Numbered from the stretch's first letter, positions 15,928 through 24,908 are shown. The stretch: DNA of 64,000 nucleotides from Flavobacteriales bacterium (GCA_013373595.1 JABXHO010000038.1:1-64000); one strand, 5' to 3'. Made by a program: numbers and translations. The notes: generated by a model not told the origin, from the letters alone.

Positions 15928-17952
15928 ATGCGCTCTATTCTTCTCATATCGTTTTTTTACTGCTTCCAAGCTTTGGGACAGGACACGACTGCCGTCAAAA
16001 GTGACTCAATTCCAATCCTGAATTTGGTATCGGTAGATGTTATTATGCCTCCACGATTAAGAAGGGTACTTCCACGGAACTCCATAATTGGGAAGCAACA
16101 AATTGATGAAATTCAAGCGAATGATGTGGGCGAAATCCTACAGAAAGTACAAGGCGTCAATTTGAAATCTTACGGAGGATTGGGAGGACTCAAAACGATT
16201 TCTGTGAGAAGCTTGGGAAGTCAACATTCAGCGATTTCCATCGATGGTTTTTCCATTCAAAACAGCCAAACTGGACAGGTCAATTTAGCGCAAATTCAAA
16301 CAAACAATTTGCAATCAATTTCGATTGGAGTAGGAGAGTACGCGGGCTATCTTATTCCTGTTTCATCGCAGATTGCAGGAAATAACGTATCGCTGCAAAC
16401 CTTCGAGATGACATTTCCGAATTATGATGATACGCTTCAAATTCGGTCGAACATTCGATATGGATCATTTGTTCAAGTGAGCGGGTATGCATCGGCAAAA
16501 GTCAAGATCAAAAATGGTTTTGTGAGTGGATTTGGAAATTACCGTACGTCAAATGGTTTGTACCCTTTTGATATTCAAAATGGAGCTCAAAATTACACAG
16601 GAGTACGAAGTAACAATGATTATCAAGATCAGTACTTCGGAGGAGTGTTGGGGTATCGTTTCGGACGAGATGCCATGATGCGTATATCGTATAAACAATC
16701 GTCGATCGATCAAGGTTTGCCCGGAGCAATTATTTTGTACAATCATCACGCAGACGAGCGATTATCGACCAATGACAACCTGCTGAATGCCGATTTTCGC
16801 TTTCGAATTACAGAAGGGATTCATGCACGAGCATACGCCAATGGGAATGTCAATTCCATGCGTTATTTAGATCCAACTTACTTCAACAGTGCCGGTTTTG
16901 TTGATGTTACATACGACAATCGCAATGCGAATGTAGGTATCGTTGCAGATGGTCACATGGTGAAGAACGGTGCTCACAATTACAAAAGAGCGATGTATTT
17001 CGGTGTTGAAGGCGGAGTAAGTGATTTGTCGAGCTCTGACAGTCTTTTTTCTTCTCCCATTCGTAAACAAGTTTCAGCCATTTTAGGAGCGAGACTTATG
17101 TTTAAATGGATGAGATTTCGAGGACACCTCTCTACACAATATGTGAATGAATCCAACCGTACTTCAGATGATGGGAAAGATGTTTTTGGTTTGAACCCGT
17201 ATGTAAGCTTGGAGTCTAAAGAAATTGGGAAAAAGAGTATTCGCCATCGTATCTGGTATCGAAATTCACTACGTGTTCCTAGTTTCAACGAATTGTATTA
17301 CAATAACATTGGTAACAACGAGTTGAATCCCGAAAAGGCCAACCAATTTGGTTATGATATCAATTTGATTCCATTTCAGAAGCAACAGCATGAGGTATAT
17401 GTCAAATTGGGCACGTATTTTAATCGTGTAACCGATAAAATTGTTGCAATTCCTACTCAAAACTTGTTTACATGGTCTATTCAAAATGTGGGAATCGTCC
17501 ACGCGTACGGCGCTGAAATTAGTGTAGGAACGCATGTTGTTTTCGGCAAAGAAGATCGTTGGAAGTTGAACGGTTTGGGGAATTATTCGTTCCAGCGATC
17601 AATGAACATGACCGATCCAAATCATTCTTCGTACGGACATCAAATTGCCTATATACCGATGCATACGGGGAATTTTGATCTTTCTTTGAGCTACAAGAAA
17701 CTCGGTTTAAAAACAACAAATTATTTGGTTTCAAAGCGTTACTCGCTGAATGAAAACACGGCTTCGAATGAAGTGGCTGGATTCTTAGTGACAGATTTCA
17801 GTGTTTTCTATTCCTTCGAACGATGGAAAAAGCAATCCATTCGTTTTCAATTTCAAGTGAAGAATGCGTTCAACAAATCGTATTCGTATATTCGTTCTTT
17901 CATCATGCCTGGAAGAAATTACTTAATATCCATTCAATATGCGCTTAATTAG
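15928..17952 (+). CDS. btuB: BtuB-like TonB-dependent cobalamin receptor
   Basis: Outer-membrane receptor of 674 aa, predicted to import cobalamin. Signal peptide MRSILLISFFYCFQALGQ, plug domain (about residues 45-165; DEIQANDVGEILQKVQGVNL, then SVRSLGSQHSAISIDGFSIQ), and barrel ending YLISIQYALN. No carboxypeptidase-like N-terminal domain is present. I chose ATG 15928 instead of one at 15895: the longer form overlaps the DUF4465 stop (TAATG) and would place the terminator hairpin inside the ORF and bury the signal peptide. Riboswitch control and the BtuG-like neighbour give the B12 assignment; sequence alone shows only the TonB-receptor family. Confidence 0.85.
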   Translation: MRSILLISFFYCFQALGQDTTAVKSDSIPILNLVSVDVIMPPRLRRVLPRNSIIGKQQIDEIQANDVGEILQKVQGVNLKSYGGLGGLKTISVRSLGSQHSAISIDGFSIQNSQTGQVNLAQIQTNNLQSISIGVGEYAGYLIPVSSQIAGNNVSLQTFEMTFPNYDDTLQIRSNIRYGSFVQVSGYASAKVKIKNGFVSGFGNYRTSNGLYPFDIQNGAQNYTGVRSNNDYQDQYFGGVLGYRFGRDAMMRISYKQSSIDQGLPGAIILYNHHADERLSTNDNLLNADFRFRITEGIHARAYANGNVNSMRYLDPTYFNSAGFVDVTYDNRNANVGIVADGHMVKNGAHNYKRAMYFGVEGGVSDLSSSDSLFSSPIRKQVSAILGARLMFKWMRFRGHLSTQYVNESNRTSDDGKDVFGLNPYVSLESKEIGKKSIRHRIWYRNSLRVPSFNELYYNNIGNNELNPEKANQFGYDINLIPFQKQQHEVYVKLGTYFNRVTDKIVAIPTQNLFTWSIQNVGIVHAYGAEISVGTHVVFGKEDRWKLNGLGNYSFQRSMNMTDPNHSSYGHQIAYIPMHTGNFDLSLSYKKLGLKTTNYLVSKRYSLNENTASNEVAGFLVTDFSVFYSFERWKKQSIRFQFQVKNAFNKSYSYIRSFIMPGRNYLISIQYALN

Positions 17953-18991
17953 TTCTATTCTACTTCTTACTCTTCTTTTTTCATCGTGTAAAAAGGATGA
18001 TCCGACAACTTCGGGGAATGTTCAGTTATCTAACGGGATGATGGTCTTGTGTGAAGGGTTGTTTCAACAGAATAACTCATCCATTTCCTATGTGAATTTC
18101 AATAATGGAGTGGTCATTAATGATTTCTTTTTCAAAACATCAGAGCGCGTTTTGGGAGATACAGGGAACGATTTACAACGATACGGTGGAAAGATTTATG
18201 CTGTTGTGAATGGATCGAGTACAATCGAAGTGATTTCGGGCGTAACGGGGATTTCAATCAAGCAAATTCCAATGGTGGAAGGTGGAGTTCCGAAACAACC
18301 ACGCTCAATGGCATTTTATCAAGATAAAATTTTGGTCTCCTGCTACGATGGCTATGTGGATGTGATCGACACGACTTCACTCGAAGTACAACAACGAATT
18401 TTGGTCGGAAGTAATCCAGAAGGATTGGCTGTGTCGAATGATTATTTATACGTTGCAAATTCGGGCGGATTAAACTTCCCCAATGTCGATTCTACCGTTT
18501 CCGTAGTGAATTTAACGACCTTTTCTGAAGAGTTGAAAGTAACTGTGGGTAAGAATCCATCGGATGTTGAAGTGGATGCTGCGGGAGATATTTACGTGAT
18601 TACGCGAGGAGATTACGCAAGTATTCCGTCACGATTAAATAAAATCAACCCGAACACGTATCAAGTGACGCACTTTTCGTTTGATGCATCGAGTATCACG
18701 CGTATGAACGGGAATTTTCTAATTGGCTATGCTGACTTTGCGACTGGAGATAGCCAGGTTGGTTTGTTCGATCCCGTGGGAGATGTGTTAACAGCAACGA
18801 CATACCTTGATGTAAGTTCGGTGCAAAACCTATACGGGATCACATATAACTCAGCATTGGACAAAATTTATATTTGCGATGCGAAAGATTTCGTAACCAC
18901 AGGTGATGTTTTTGAGTTTGATGGTTCTGGTGCATTTTTGACCAGTTATCATGTAGGACTTAACCCTTCAAAAGTGGTTTTTTATGAGTGA
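17939..18991 (+). CDS. BtuG-like beta-propeller surface lipoprotein
   Basis: The 350-aa product starts with a lipoprotein signal (ISSILLLTLLFSSCKKDD, lipid Cys at about residue 17) followed by a YncE/DUF5074-type beta-propeller: repeated blades such as GGKIYAVVNGSSTIEVIS, YQDKILVSCYDGYVDVID, SNDYLYVANSGG and AAGDIYVITRGDY. In Bacteroides, BtuG is a seven-bladed propeller lipoprotein that caps BtuB and binds B12 with extreme affinity. Same fold, same lipid anchor and position right after btuB (14-nt overlap) make this a BtuG equivalent; direct B12 binding is inferred. Confidence 0.82.
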   Translation: MRLISSILLLTLLFSSCKKDDPTTSGNVQLSNGMMVLCEGLFQQNNSSISYVNFNNGVVINDFFFKTSERVLGDTGNDLQRYGGKIYAVVNGSSTIEVISGVTGISIKQIPMVEGGVPKQPRSMAFYQDKILVSCYDGYVDVIDTTSLEVQQRILVGSNPEGLAVSNDYLYVANSGGLNFPNVDSTVSVVNLTTFSEELKVTVGKNPSDVEVDAAGDIYVITRGDYASIPSRLNKINPNTYQVTHFSFDASSITRMNGNFLIGYADFATGDSQVGLFDPVGDVLTATTYLDVSSVQNLYGITYNSALDKIYICDAKDFVTTGDVFEFDGSGAFLTSYHVGLNPSKVVFYE

Positions 18992-19565
18992 TTTTTTATC
19001 AAGCTCTTTCTGGAATCAGCGTTATGTTGATGGTTCAACTGGTTGGGATTTAGGAAAGGTTTCTCCGCCGATCAAGGCGTATATTGATCAATTGGAGAAC
19101 AAAGAGCTGAAAATTCTGATTCCTGGGGCAGGGAATGGACACGAAGCAGCGTATCTTCATTCATGTGGCTTCACAGACGTTCATGTGTTGGATTTTGCCC
19201 CATTGGCCATTGAATCCTTCTTGAAAGAAAATCCAACATTTCCTTCAGAGCACACACACGCTGTTAACTTCTTTGAATTTGAAGGAACCTTTGATTTGAT
19301 TTTGGAGCAAACGTTATTCTGTGCGATTGACCCTTCCTTACGTTCAAGCTATGCTGAGCAAGCTAGTTCCTTACTGCGTAATGGTGGTAAATTGGTAGGC
19401 GTTTTATTCAACCGAGAATTTGAATCAGGTCCTCCTTTTGGCGGAAATAAAATGGAATATGTGAAGACCTTTGCACCTCACTTTTCTTCAGTATCCATGA
19501 AAGAATGCTACAATTCGATTGAACCAAGAATGGGTACGGAGCTCTTTATTCTGTTAGAGAAATAG
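18984..19565 (+). CDS. TPMT-family SAM-dependent methyltransferase
   Basis: Cytoplasmic class I methyltransferase of 193 aa of the thiopurine S-methyltransferase type. Markers are FWNQRYVDGSTGWDLGKVSP near the N-terminus, the SAM-binding ILIPGAGNGHEAAYLHSCG (about residues 42-60), and VHVLDFAPLAIESF. Its start overlaps the BtuG-like gene by 8 nt, so it is translated from the B12 operon. No cobalamin-related function is known to me for this family; it may methylate a small thiol or selenium compound, and linkage to B12 (SAM regeneration by MetH) is speculation. Confidence 0.82.
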   Translation: MSDFLSSSFWNQRYVDGSTGWDLGKVSPPIKAYIDQLENKELKILIPGAGNGHEAAYLHSCGFTDVHVLDFAPLAIESFLKENPTFPSEHTHAVNFFEFEGTFDLILEQTLFCAIDPSLRSSYAEQASSLLRNGGKLVGVLFNREFESGPPFGGNKMEYVKTFAPHFSSVSMKECYNSIEPRMGTELFILLEK

Positions 19566-19572
19566 GCGGTTC

Positions 19573-20268
19573 TTATCTTCCACCTTTTTGCTTGAAGCGT
19601 CTTCCACCTTTGTGAACCCACTTATTTTTTCGCTTATTGAAATTCTTGTTCGGATTGCTTTTTCCACCTTTTGTACGAAGTACAAGTCCTGCTGAATGAT
19701 GAAGGTAATTTTCAGGAGTATCCCAGAAACCGGGATATACACCGAGTTTTGCTGAGCTATTCAAACGAATTCCAAATCCCTTGTAGATCCAAAAATTAAC
19801 TCCGCCACCAATATTCACCGTCGGAGCATGTGTTGCCGCTCCTTCTTCGCGATACGTGTAGCCAACTCCAGCAATCAGATAAGGATCGATCCATTGGGCA
19901 GATGGTGCATACAAGTTTGAAAAACTGTATTTCGCGTTTACATCAAAATTGAAGAAAGTCCCCTCGTAATTCGTGGAATCGTTGATGAGTGTTCCCAATT
20001 CATACTTCGTATAGCTTGCACCAAACTCCATGCTCCAACCATATTTGAAGTATCGATCTACAGTAAGCGTAGTTGGATAGGGGAGAACATTCCACGAGTT
20101 GTTTACGTCGAAGAGTTGACCAAATTTATTCCCGTTATCATCAATGGCTGTCCAACTCACTCCAAACATCCATTTGTACGGTTTGTACACACCGATTGTT
20201 TTGTAGGGTTGAGCACTAGCTGTTTGAGCTATAAAAACAAAAGCGATAATTGTGAAAAGATGTTTCAT
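19573..20268 (-). CDS. Outer-membrane beta-barrel protein with a basic C-terminal tail
   Basis: Secreted 231-aa product (signal MKHLFTIIAFVFIAQTASAQ) with alternating aromatic beta strands (YFKYGWSMEFGASYTKYELG, FFNFDVNAKYSF, YLIAGVGYTYREE, VNIGGGVNFWIYKGFGIRLN) typical of an 8-stranded OMP/porin-like barrel. After the last strand (HHSAGLVLRTK) comes an unusual tail of about 28 residues very rich in Lys, Arg, Gly and Asn. The tail is not part of a normal barrel and could bind LPS, peptidoglycan or nucleic acid; this is speculation. It converges with the methyltransferase gene, 7 nt apart. Confidence 0.75.
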   Translation of the reverse strand: MKHLFTIIAFVFIAQTASAQPYKTIGVYKPYKWMFGVSWTAIDDNGNKFGQLFDVNNSWNVLPYPTTLTVDRYFKYGWSMEFGASYTKYELGTLINDSTNYEGTFFNFDVNAKYSFSNLYAPSAQWIDPYLIAGVGYTYREEGAATHAPTVNIGGGVNFWIYKGFGIRLNSSAKLGVYPGFWDTPENYLHHSAGLVLRTKGGKSNPNKNFNKRKNKWVHKGGRRFKQKGGR

Positions 20269-20284
20269 GTTGTAGACAATACAT

Positions 20285-20292
20285 CAAATATA
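20285..20292 (-). promoter_or_regulatory. Predicted -7 element of the outer-membrane protein gene
   Basis: Minus strand TATATTTG, a full match, 16 nt before the ATG at 20268 (predicted leader about 13 nt). No good -33 box at the usual spacing. Confidence 0.45.
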
Positions 20293-20320
20293 AGCGAAAA
20301 TGCAAGAAATAGTAACAGGA

Positions 20321-20914
20321 TTAGTGGTCAAGTGGTGTTTTCTCTCCTGCTAAAATGGGAACAGAGAGCGTATTTACCTCTGGAGGTATGGGACAAGAAG
20401 CATTGTAGGTGTACGCACAATAGGGATTGTAGGCGAAATTAAAATCAACGAGAAGTTGATCACCTTCTGGAATTGTTAGGTCCAAATATCGGCCTCCACC
20501 ATACGTTAATTCTCTGGTTGTTGCATCTCGAAAGGGAACGAAGAGGTGTCGTTTATCCTTTTTGCGATAGCTTAAACTTTGATATACTTCCAATCGGCAC
20601 AGAGAATCTCCAATTTTGAAATCAATAAATCCATATCTTCTGTACACTGGAAGTCGATCTGTGGAAGTTGGCATCTTGAATTTTCTTCCTTTGTCCTTGG
20701 TGATTTTTGCCATGACTTGATAGGTCGAATCGAAATCGAAGTAATCCAATCCTCCAAAATCTTCAACCTCCTGCTGATTGAGCCAACCTGATGTCGTGTC
20801 CAGTAGATAAGCAAGATGATCTGCTCGGTGTTTTTCGATTTCCTCCTCTGTTGCTTGAGCGTAAACAGATGAACAGGCTAGGAGTAGGAAGAGTAAAGAA
20901 GTGAAGTGCTTCAT
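20321..20914 (-). CDS. DUF1684 family secreted protein
   Basis: The 197-aa product has signal peptide MKHFTSLLFLLLACSSVYAQ and the DUF1684 hallmark near its end: YGGGRYLDLTIPEGDQLLVD, DFNFAYNPYCAYTYNASCPI and PPEVNTLSVPILAGEK. The biochemical role of this family is unknown; it is widespread in Bacteroidota and Actinobacteria. The start at 20914 is chosen for the signal peptide; an in-frame ATG 19 codons upstream would overlap yggS. It is 22 nt downstream of yggS on the same strand. Confidence 0.85.
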   Translation of the reverse strand: MKHFTSLLFLLLACSSVYAQATEEEIEKHRADHLAYLLDTTSGWLNQQEVEDFGGLDYFDFDSTYQVMAKITKDKGRKFKMPTSTDRLPVYRRYGFIDFKIGDSLCRLEVYQSLSYRKKDKRHLFVPFRDATTRELTYGGGRYLDLTIPEGDQLLVDFNFAYNPYCAYTYNASCPIPPEVNTLSVPILAGEKTPLDH

Positions 20915-20936
20915 CGTAGAGGGTTGAATTCTGTCA

Positions 20937-21599
20937 TTAGTCTCTAGCTCCAAAGATAGAGCTTCCAACACGAATCATTGTACTTCCTTCCTCGACGGCA
21001 ATTGGGTAATCACCAGACATTCCCATGGAAATTTCTTTAAATGCATCGTTGTATTTGAAGAAGTGACTTTTGAGAACGTTGAAGTAGTTTTCGAGTGTTC
21101 TGAATTCGTCTCGAACTTGTTCCGTATCGTCGGTAAATGTTGCCATTCCCATCACGCCAACGATGGATATGTTGTGTAACTCGATGAACTCATTGGAAGA
21201 AAGTATGTTTTGTGCTTCTTCCAGATTGAGTCCAAATTTCGACGATTCATCCGCAATATGAAATTGGAGCAAACACGAAATAACCCGATCGTGCTTTTTG
21301 GCTTGCTTATCGATTTCTTTCAATAGTTTGAAGCTATCCACAGCGTGAATCAGTGAAACGAAAGGCGCCATGTATTTCACCTTGTTGCGCTGTAAGTGCC
21401 CGATAAAATGCCATTCAATATCTTTCGGAAGAACTTCATGTTTATCCGTCAATTCTTGAACTTTATTTTCTCCAAAAATACGTTGTCCAGCGTCGTAAGC
21501 TGTTTGGATATCTGCAACAGGTTTCGTTTTAGATACGGCAACCAACGTTACATCTTCGGGTAGCTCTTTGCGTATTTTTTCTAGTGATGCTGCAATCAT
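20937..21599 (-). CDS. YggS-type PLP homeostasis protein
   Basis: Cytoplasmic pyridoxal-5'-phosphate-binding protein (PLPBP/YggS) of 220 aa. The PLP lysine is in VAVSKTKPVADIQTAYDAG; further family blocks are FGENKVQELTDKHEVL, WHFIGHLQRNKVKYM, SSKFGLN and SMGMSGDYPIAVEEGSTMIR. The ATG at 21599 overlaps the DUF1015 stop as ATGA (21596-21599), which decides the start and implies translational coupling. Confidence 0.92.
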   Translation of the reverse strand: MIAASLEKIRKELPEDVTLVAVSKTKPVADIQTAYDAGQRIFGENKVQELTDKHEVLPKDIEWHFIGHLQRNKVKYMAPFVSLIHAVDSFKLLKEIDKQAKKHDRVISCLLQFHIADESSKFGLNLEEAQNILSSNEFIELHNISIVGVMGMATFTDDTEQVRDEFRTLENYFNVLKSHFFKYNDAFKEISMGMSGDYPIAVEEGSTMIRVGSSIFGARD

Positions 21600-22828
21600 T
21601 CGTTGATGTTGTAAATTGTGAGACCACTTCTTAGTTTCGGTTCTACCCACGTTGATTTTGGTGGCATAATCATCTGATGATCCGCTACGCGTTTGACTTG
21701 ATCCATGGTTGGTGGATAAAGAATAAATGCCATTTTATATCGACCCGAGTGTACTTTTTCTTCTAGTTTTTCAATAGGTTCCGCACCGCTCACAAACGAA
21801 ACGTTTTCATCCGATTTTAAGTCGTGAATGCCTAAAATAGGGGATAAGACGTACTGCGTTAAGATCTCAGCATCCAGACAATTAACGGGGTGTGAATCAT
21901 CAATGATTTCTGGTTTGCACGACACACGGTACCAGTTTTCATCTAAACAAAGTGTAAACTGATGATTTTTTACAGGTTTAGCACATCCATCAATCTTCTC
22001 GATGATAAAATGCTGTGAAATCAATTCCAAAAACGCTTCTTGGCTCAATCCGTTCATGGTTTTCACCAAGCGATTAAACTCAAGAATGTCCAGTTGTGCT
22101 TCATCAATGATATAAGCTAAAAATGAATTTTCATTCGTGAATTGAGAGCCTTCTTTTTTGCGTTGTTGCTGAAGACGAACAGAAGAAGCTGAGCGATGAT
22201 GTCCATCGGCAATGTACAACTCGCTCAGCTTTTCAAATGCTTGTTGAATGGCCTCAGCTTCAGCTTGAGGTAATTTCCAAAGCTCATGCGTCACCAAATC
22301 GGTAGTTGTGAACTCATATTCAGGTCGCACAGAGACGAATGAACTCAGAAGATCTGAAATTTCTTTCGATGATTTGTGCGCTAGAAGAACGGGTTCAGCA
22401 TTATATCCAACCACATTCAGATAGTCTGTAAACATTTGCTCACGTGATGTAAGCGTAGCTTCGTGTTTTTTGATGGAGTCATTCAGGTATTCCTCAACAC
22501 TCGCTCCACAGATCAAGCCGGTAAAAACATGTCCTGGTTTCGACTGGCGATACACGTAGAAAGTGGGAACATCTTCCTGAATCAAAATCCCCTTATCGAT
22601 GAATTCTTTATACCTCTCAGAAACGAGTTCAAATCGTTCTATACTATTTGGTTTGGTTGTGATTTTACTTCCAAACTCAGGATTAATGATGTGCAAAAAA
22701 GTAAAAGGGTTGTCCTCTAACTTTGCTTCGAGCACGTTCTTTTTATACGAATAGAACGGTCTTGCCGCAACAAGATGAACCTTATCACGAGTCGGTCGAA
22801 TTGCACGAAAAGGTTGAATTTTTGTCAT
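21596..22828 (-). CDS. DUF1015 family protein
   Basis: The 410-aa cytoplasmic protein starts MTKIQPFRAIRPTRDKVHLV, the family N-terminus, and has the conserved YIADGHHRSASSVRLQQQ segment (about residues 210-227) and DLKSDENVSFVSGAEPIE. Function of DUF1015 is not established. In many Flavobacteria it lies, as here, between serA and yggS in the serC-serA gene group, which points to a link with PLP enzymes or serine metabolism by context only. Confidence 0.88.
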   Translation of the reverse strand: MTKIQPFRAIRPTRDKVHLVAARPFYSYKKNVLEAKLEDNPFTFLHIINPEFGSKITTKPNSIERFELVSERYKEFIDKGILIQEDVPTFYVYRQSKPGHVFTGLICGASVEEYLNDSIKKHEATLTSREQMFTDYLNVVGYNAEPVLLAHKSSKEISDLLSSFVSVRPEYEFTTTDLVTHELWKLPQAEAEAIQQAFEKLSELYIADGHHRSASSVRLQQQRKKEGSQFTNENSFLAYIIDEAQLDILEFNRLVKTMNGLSQEAFLELISQHFIIEKIDGCAKPVKNHQFTLCLDENWYRVSCKPEIIDDSHPVNCLDAEILTQYVLSPILGIHDLKSDENVSFVSGAEPIEKLEEKVHSGRYKMAFILYPPTMDQVKRVADHQMIMPPKSTWVEPKLRSGLTIYNINE

Positions 22829-22840
22829 CAGAATTTCAAA

Positions 22841-23800
22841 CTAAGCGTGTACTCCAAATTTTTCAATAATGGCACTTGCCAACTCTGTTCCAATTCGATC
22901 TTGTGCTTCTAATGTTGCAGCTCCGATATGTGGTGTACATGCAATTTTTGGGTGACTCAAAAGATCTTTTCTTGGATTTGGTTCGTTTTCAAAAACATCC
23001 AATGCTGCCGCAGCTACTTTTCCAGAGTTCAATGCCTCTAGAAGGGCATCTTCGTCGATAACACCACCACGAGCGGCGTTCACAATTCTTACGCCATCTT
23101 TCATTGCTTCGAATTCTTTCTGTCCAAATACCGCCGATCCATCAGCTTGTTTTGGAACGTGAACAGAGATGAAGTCAGCTTGAGAAATTGCTTGAATTAG
23201 ATCTGTTGTCGGTGCAATTTCCACTTTCGTAGAAATTCCATTCCCGAGCTCAAGGTTGATCGTGCGCACATCTCCTGTTTGATCCACTGCCAATACGTTC
23301 ATACCACAACCAATTGCGTATGAAGCTAAACTTTGTCCAATGCGACCGAAACCAACGATAGTCAACGTTTTTCCGCGAAGTTCAGCACCTTTTCCGTATT
23401 GCTTCTTCAGTGTTTTGAAATCTCCCGTTTCCATGTTTTTGTATGAGTCATGTAGCGAGCGAGAGATGGCTAAAAGGTGTCCAAGCACTAACTCGGCAAC
23501 AGATTGAGAAGAAGCTGCGGGTGTGTTGACAACCGTGCGACCAATTTCTCTGGCGTAGGCAACATCAATATTATCCATTCCAACACCACCTCTTCCGATT
23601 AAGTCAAGGTTTGGACATGCGTCGATTAAATCCTTTCGAACAGTTGTTGCGCTTCTCACGAGTAATACACGGATGTCTTCACGATTGATTGTTTCAACCA
23701 AATCATCCTGTGCTACTTTTTCTGTAAGTACCGTAAATCCTGCTTGCTCTAAAGCATCAATTCCTGCTTGAGATATTCCGTCGTTTGCTAATACCTTCAT
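22841..23800 (-). CDS. serA: D-3-phosphoglycerate dehydrogenase (2-hydroxyacid dehydrogenase family)
   Basis: First step of serine synthesis: 3-phosphoglycerate to 3-phosphohydroxypyruvate with NAD. The 319-aa product is the short form without an ACT domain. Rossmann motif VGFGRIGQSLASYAIGCG (about residues 150-167), catalytic Arg and Glu in NAARGGVIDEDALLEAL and the region near NEPNPRKDL, catalytic His in ACTPHIGAATLEAQDR. It follows serC with no gap (ATG at 23800, serC stop at 23801), which supports the SerA role over other hydroxyacid substrates. Confidence 0.9.
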   Translation of the reverse strand: MKVLANDGISQAGIDALEQAGFTVLTEKVAQDDLVETINREDIRVLLVRSATTVRKDLIDACPNLDLIGRGGVGMDNIDVAYAREIGRTVVNTPAASSQSVAELVLGHLLAISRSLHDSYKNMETGDFKTLKKQYGKGAELRGKTLTIVGFGRIGQSLASYAIGCGMNVLAVDQTGDVRTINLELGNGISTKVEIAPTTDLIQAISQADFISVHVPKQADGSAVFGQKEFEAMKDGVRIVNAARGGVIDEDALLEALNSGKVAAAALDVFENEPNPRKDLLSHPKIACTPHIGAATLEAQDRIGTELASAIIEKFGVHA

Positions 23801-24868
23801 TTATCCGTTTTTTCTTGTAAATTCTTTCATAACATCAACCAATACCTGAACGCTATCGATGCTCAAGGCATTGTACATAGAAGCTCTGTATCCTCCTACT
23901 GATCTGTGTCCTTTGATCCCAACAATATTTGCGTCATTCCACATTTTATTGAAGATTTCAGTTGGTGCGTCATCCTTAAGAAGGAACGTCACATTCATAT
24001 TCGATCTATCTTCTTTCGCTACTGTTCCGTGGAAAAGTGGATTGTTATCGATTTCAGAATAGAGCAGGTTTGCCTTAGCTTCGTTTCTTGTTTTAGCAGC
24101 CTCAACACCACCAGTACTCAATAAATTGTTCAAGTTCAATAGTGACACGTATACAGAAAATACAGGAGGAGTATTCATCATTGAATCTTTATCAGCGTGC
24201 TTCTTGAGGTCTAAATAACTTGGAAGAAAATCGGATGTTGATTTACCAAGGATTTCATCCTTCACGATGTATAAAGTTGCTCCCGCAGGTCCGAGATTTT
24301 TCTGTGCACCAGCATAGATTAGATCAAATTTTGATACGTCTACTGGTTTTGAGAAAATATCAGACGACATGTCACAAATGAGCGGGAGGTCGGTTTTAAC
24401 AACATCTTGAAACTGCGTACCGCAAATTGTGTTGTTTGATGTGTAGTGTAAAAAGTCGAAATCAGATGACAAGTTTAAATCCTTTGGGATGTATGTGAAG
24501 CCTTTGTCTTCTGAAGACGCAGCGGTAACAGCATCGATTCCAACACTTTTAGCCTCTTTTATAGCTTTCGTTGCCCACGTTCCCGTGTTGATGTAACCAG
24601 CTTTCTTATTCTCACGCATCATGTTTAATGCAGAAATTGTGAATCCAAGTGAAGCTCCACCTTGAAGATAGAGTACAGAATATCCGTCAGGAACATTCAA
24701 TGCTTCTTTCACTTTTTGTCGTGCTTCTTCCATCACCTTCACGAAGTCAGCACTTCTATGTGAGATTTCTAGAATTGATAATCCGTTAAAGTCGAGAACT
24801 GCTTTAGAGGCCTCTTTAAATACATCTTGCGGAAGGATACATGGTCCCGCACCAAAATTATGTTTCAT
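23801..24868 (-). CDS. serC: Phosphoserine aminotransferase
   Basis: PLP enzyme converting 3-phosphohydroxypyruvate and glutamate to phosphoserine. 355 aa, normal length. Start MKHNFGAGPCILPQDVFKEA is typical; the PLP lysine lies in YAGAQKNLGPAGATLYIVKD; C-terminal IVGIKGHRSVGGYRASMYNA binds substrate phosphate. The gene heads a tightly packed run serC-serA-DUF1015-yggS-DUF1684. Its ATG is 9 nt after the T-run of the THX terminator, so it must depend on read-through or on a promoter further upstream. Confidence 0.95.
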   Translation of the reverse strand: MKHNFGAGPCILPQDVFKEASKAVLDFNGLSILEISHRSADFVKVMEEARQKVKEALNVPDGYSVLYLQGGASLGFTISALNMMRENKKAGYINTGTWATKAIKEAKSVGIDAVTAASSEDKGFTYIPKDLNLSSDFDFLHYTSNNTICGTQFQDVVKTDLPLICDMSSDIFSKPVDVSKFDLIYAGAQKNLGPAGATLYIVKDEILGKSTSDFLPSYLDLKKHADKDSMMNTPPVFSVYVSLLNLNNLLSTGGVEAAKTRNEAKANLLYSEIDNNPLFHGTVAKEDRSNMNVTFLLKDDAPTEIFNKMWNDANIVGIKGHRSVGGYRASMYNALSIDSVQVLVDVMKEFTRKNG

Positions 24869-24877
24869 ATCTGTTGT

Positions 24878-24902
24878 AAAAAAAAAGCTGCCGATTGGCA
24901 GC
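24878..24902 (-). terminator. Intrinsic terminator after THX, just before serC
   Basis: On the minus strand a 6-bp stem GGCAGC... reads GCTGCC/GGCAGC (24902-24897 and 24892-24887) with a 4-nt loop, followed by nine T (24886-24878). It starts 6 nt after the THX stop. serC begins 9 nt beyond the T-run. Confidence 0.8.
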
Positions 24903-24908
24903 CATTGA

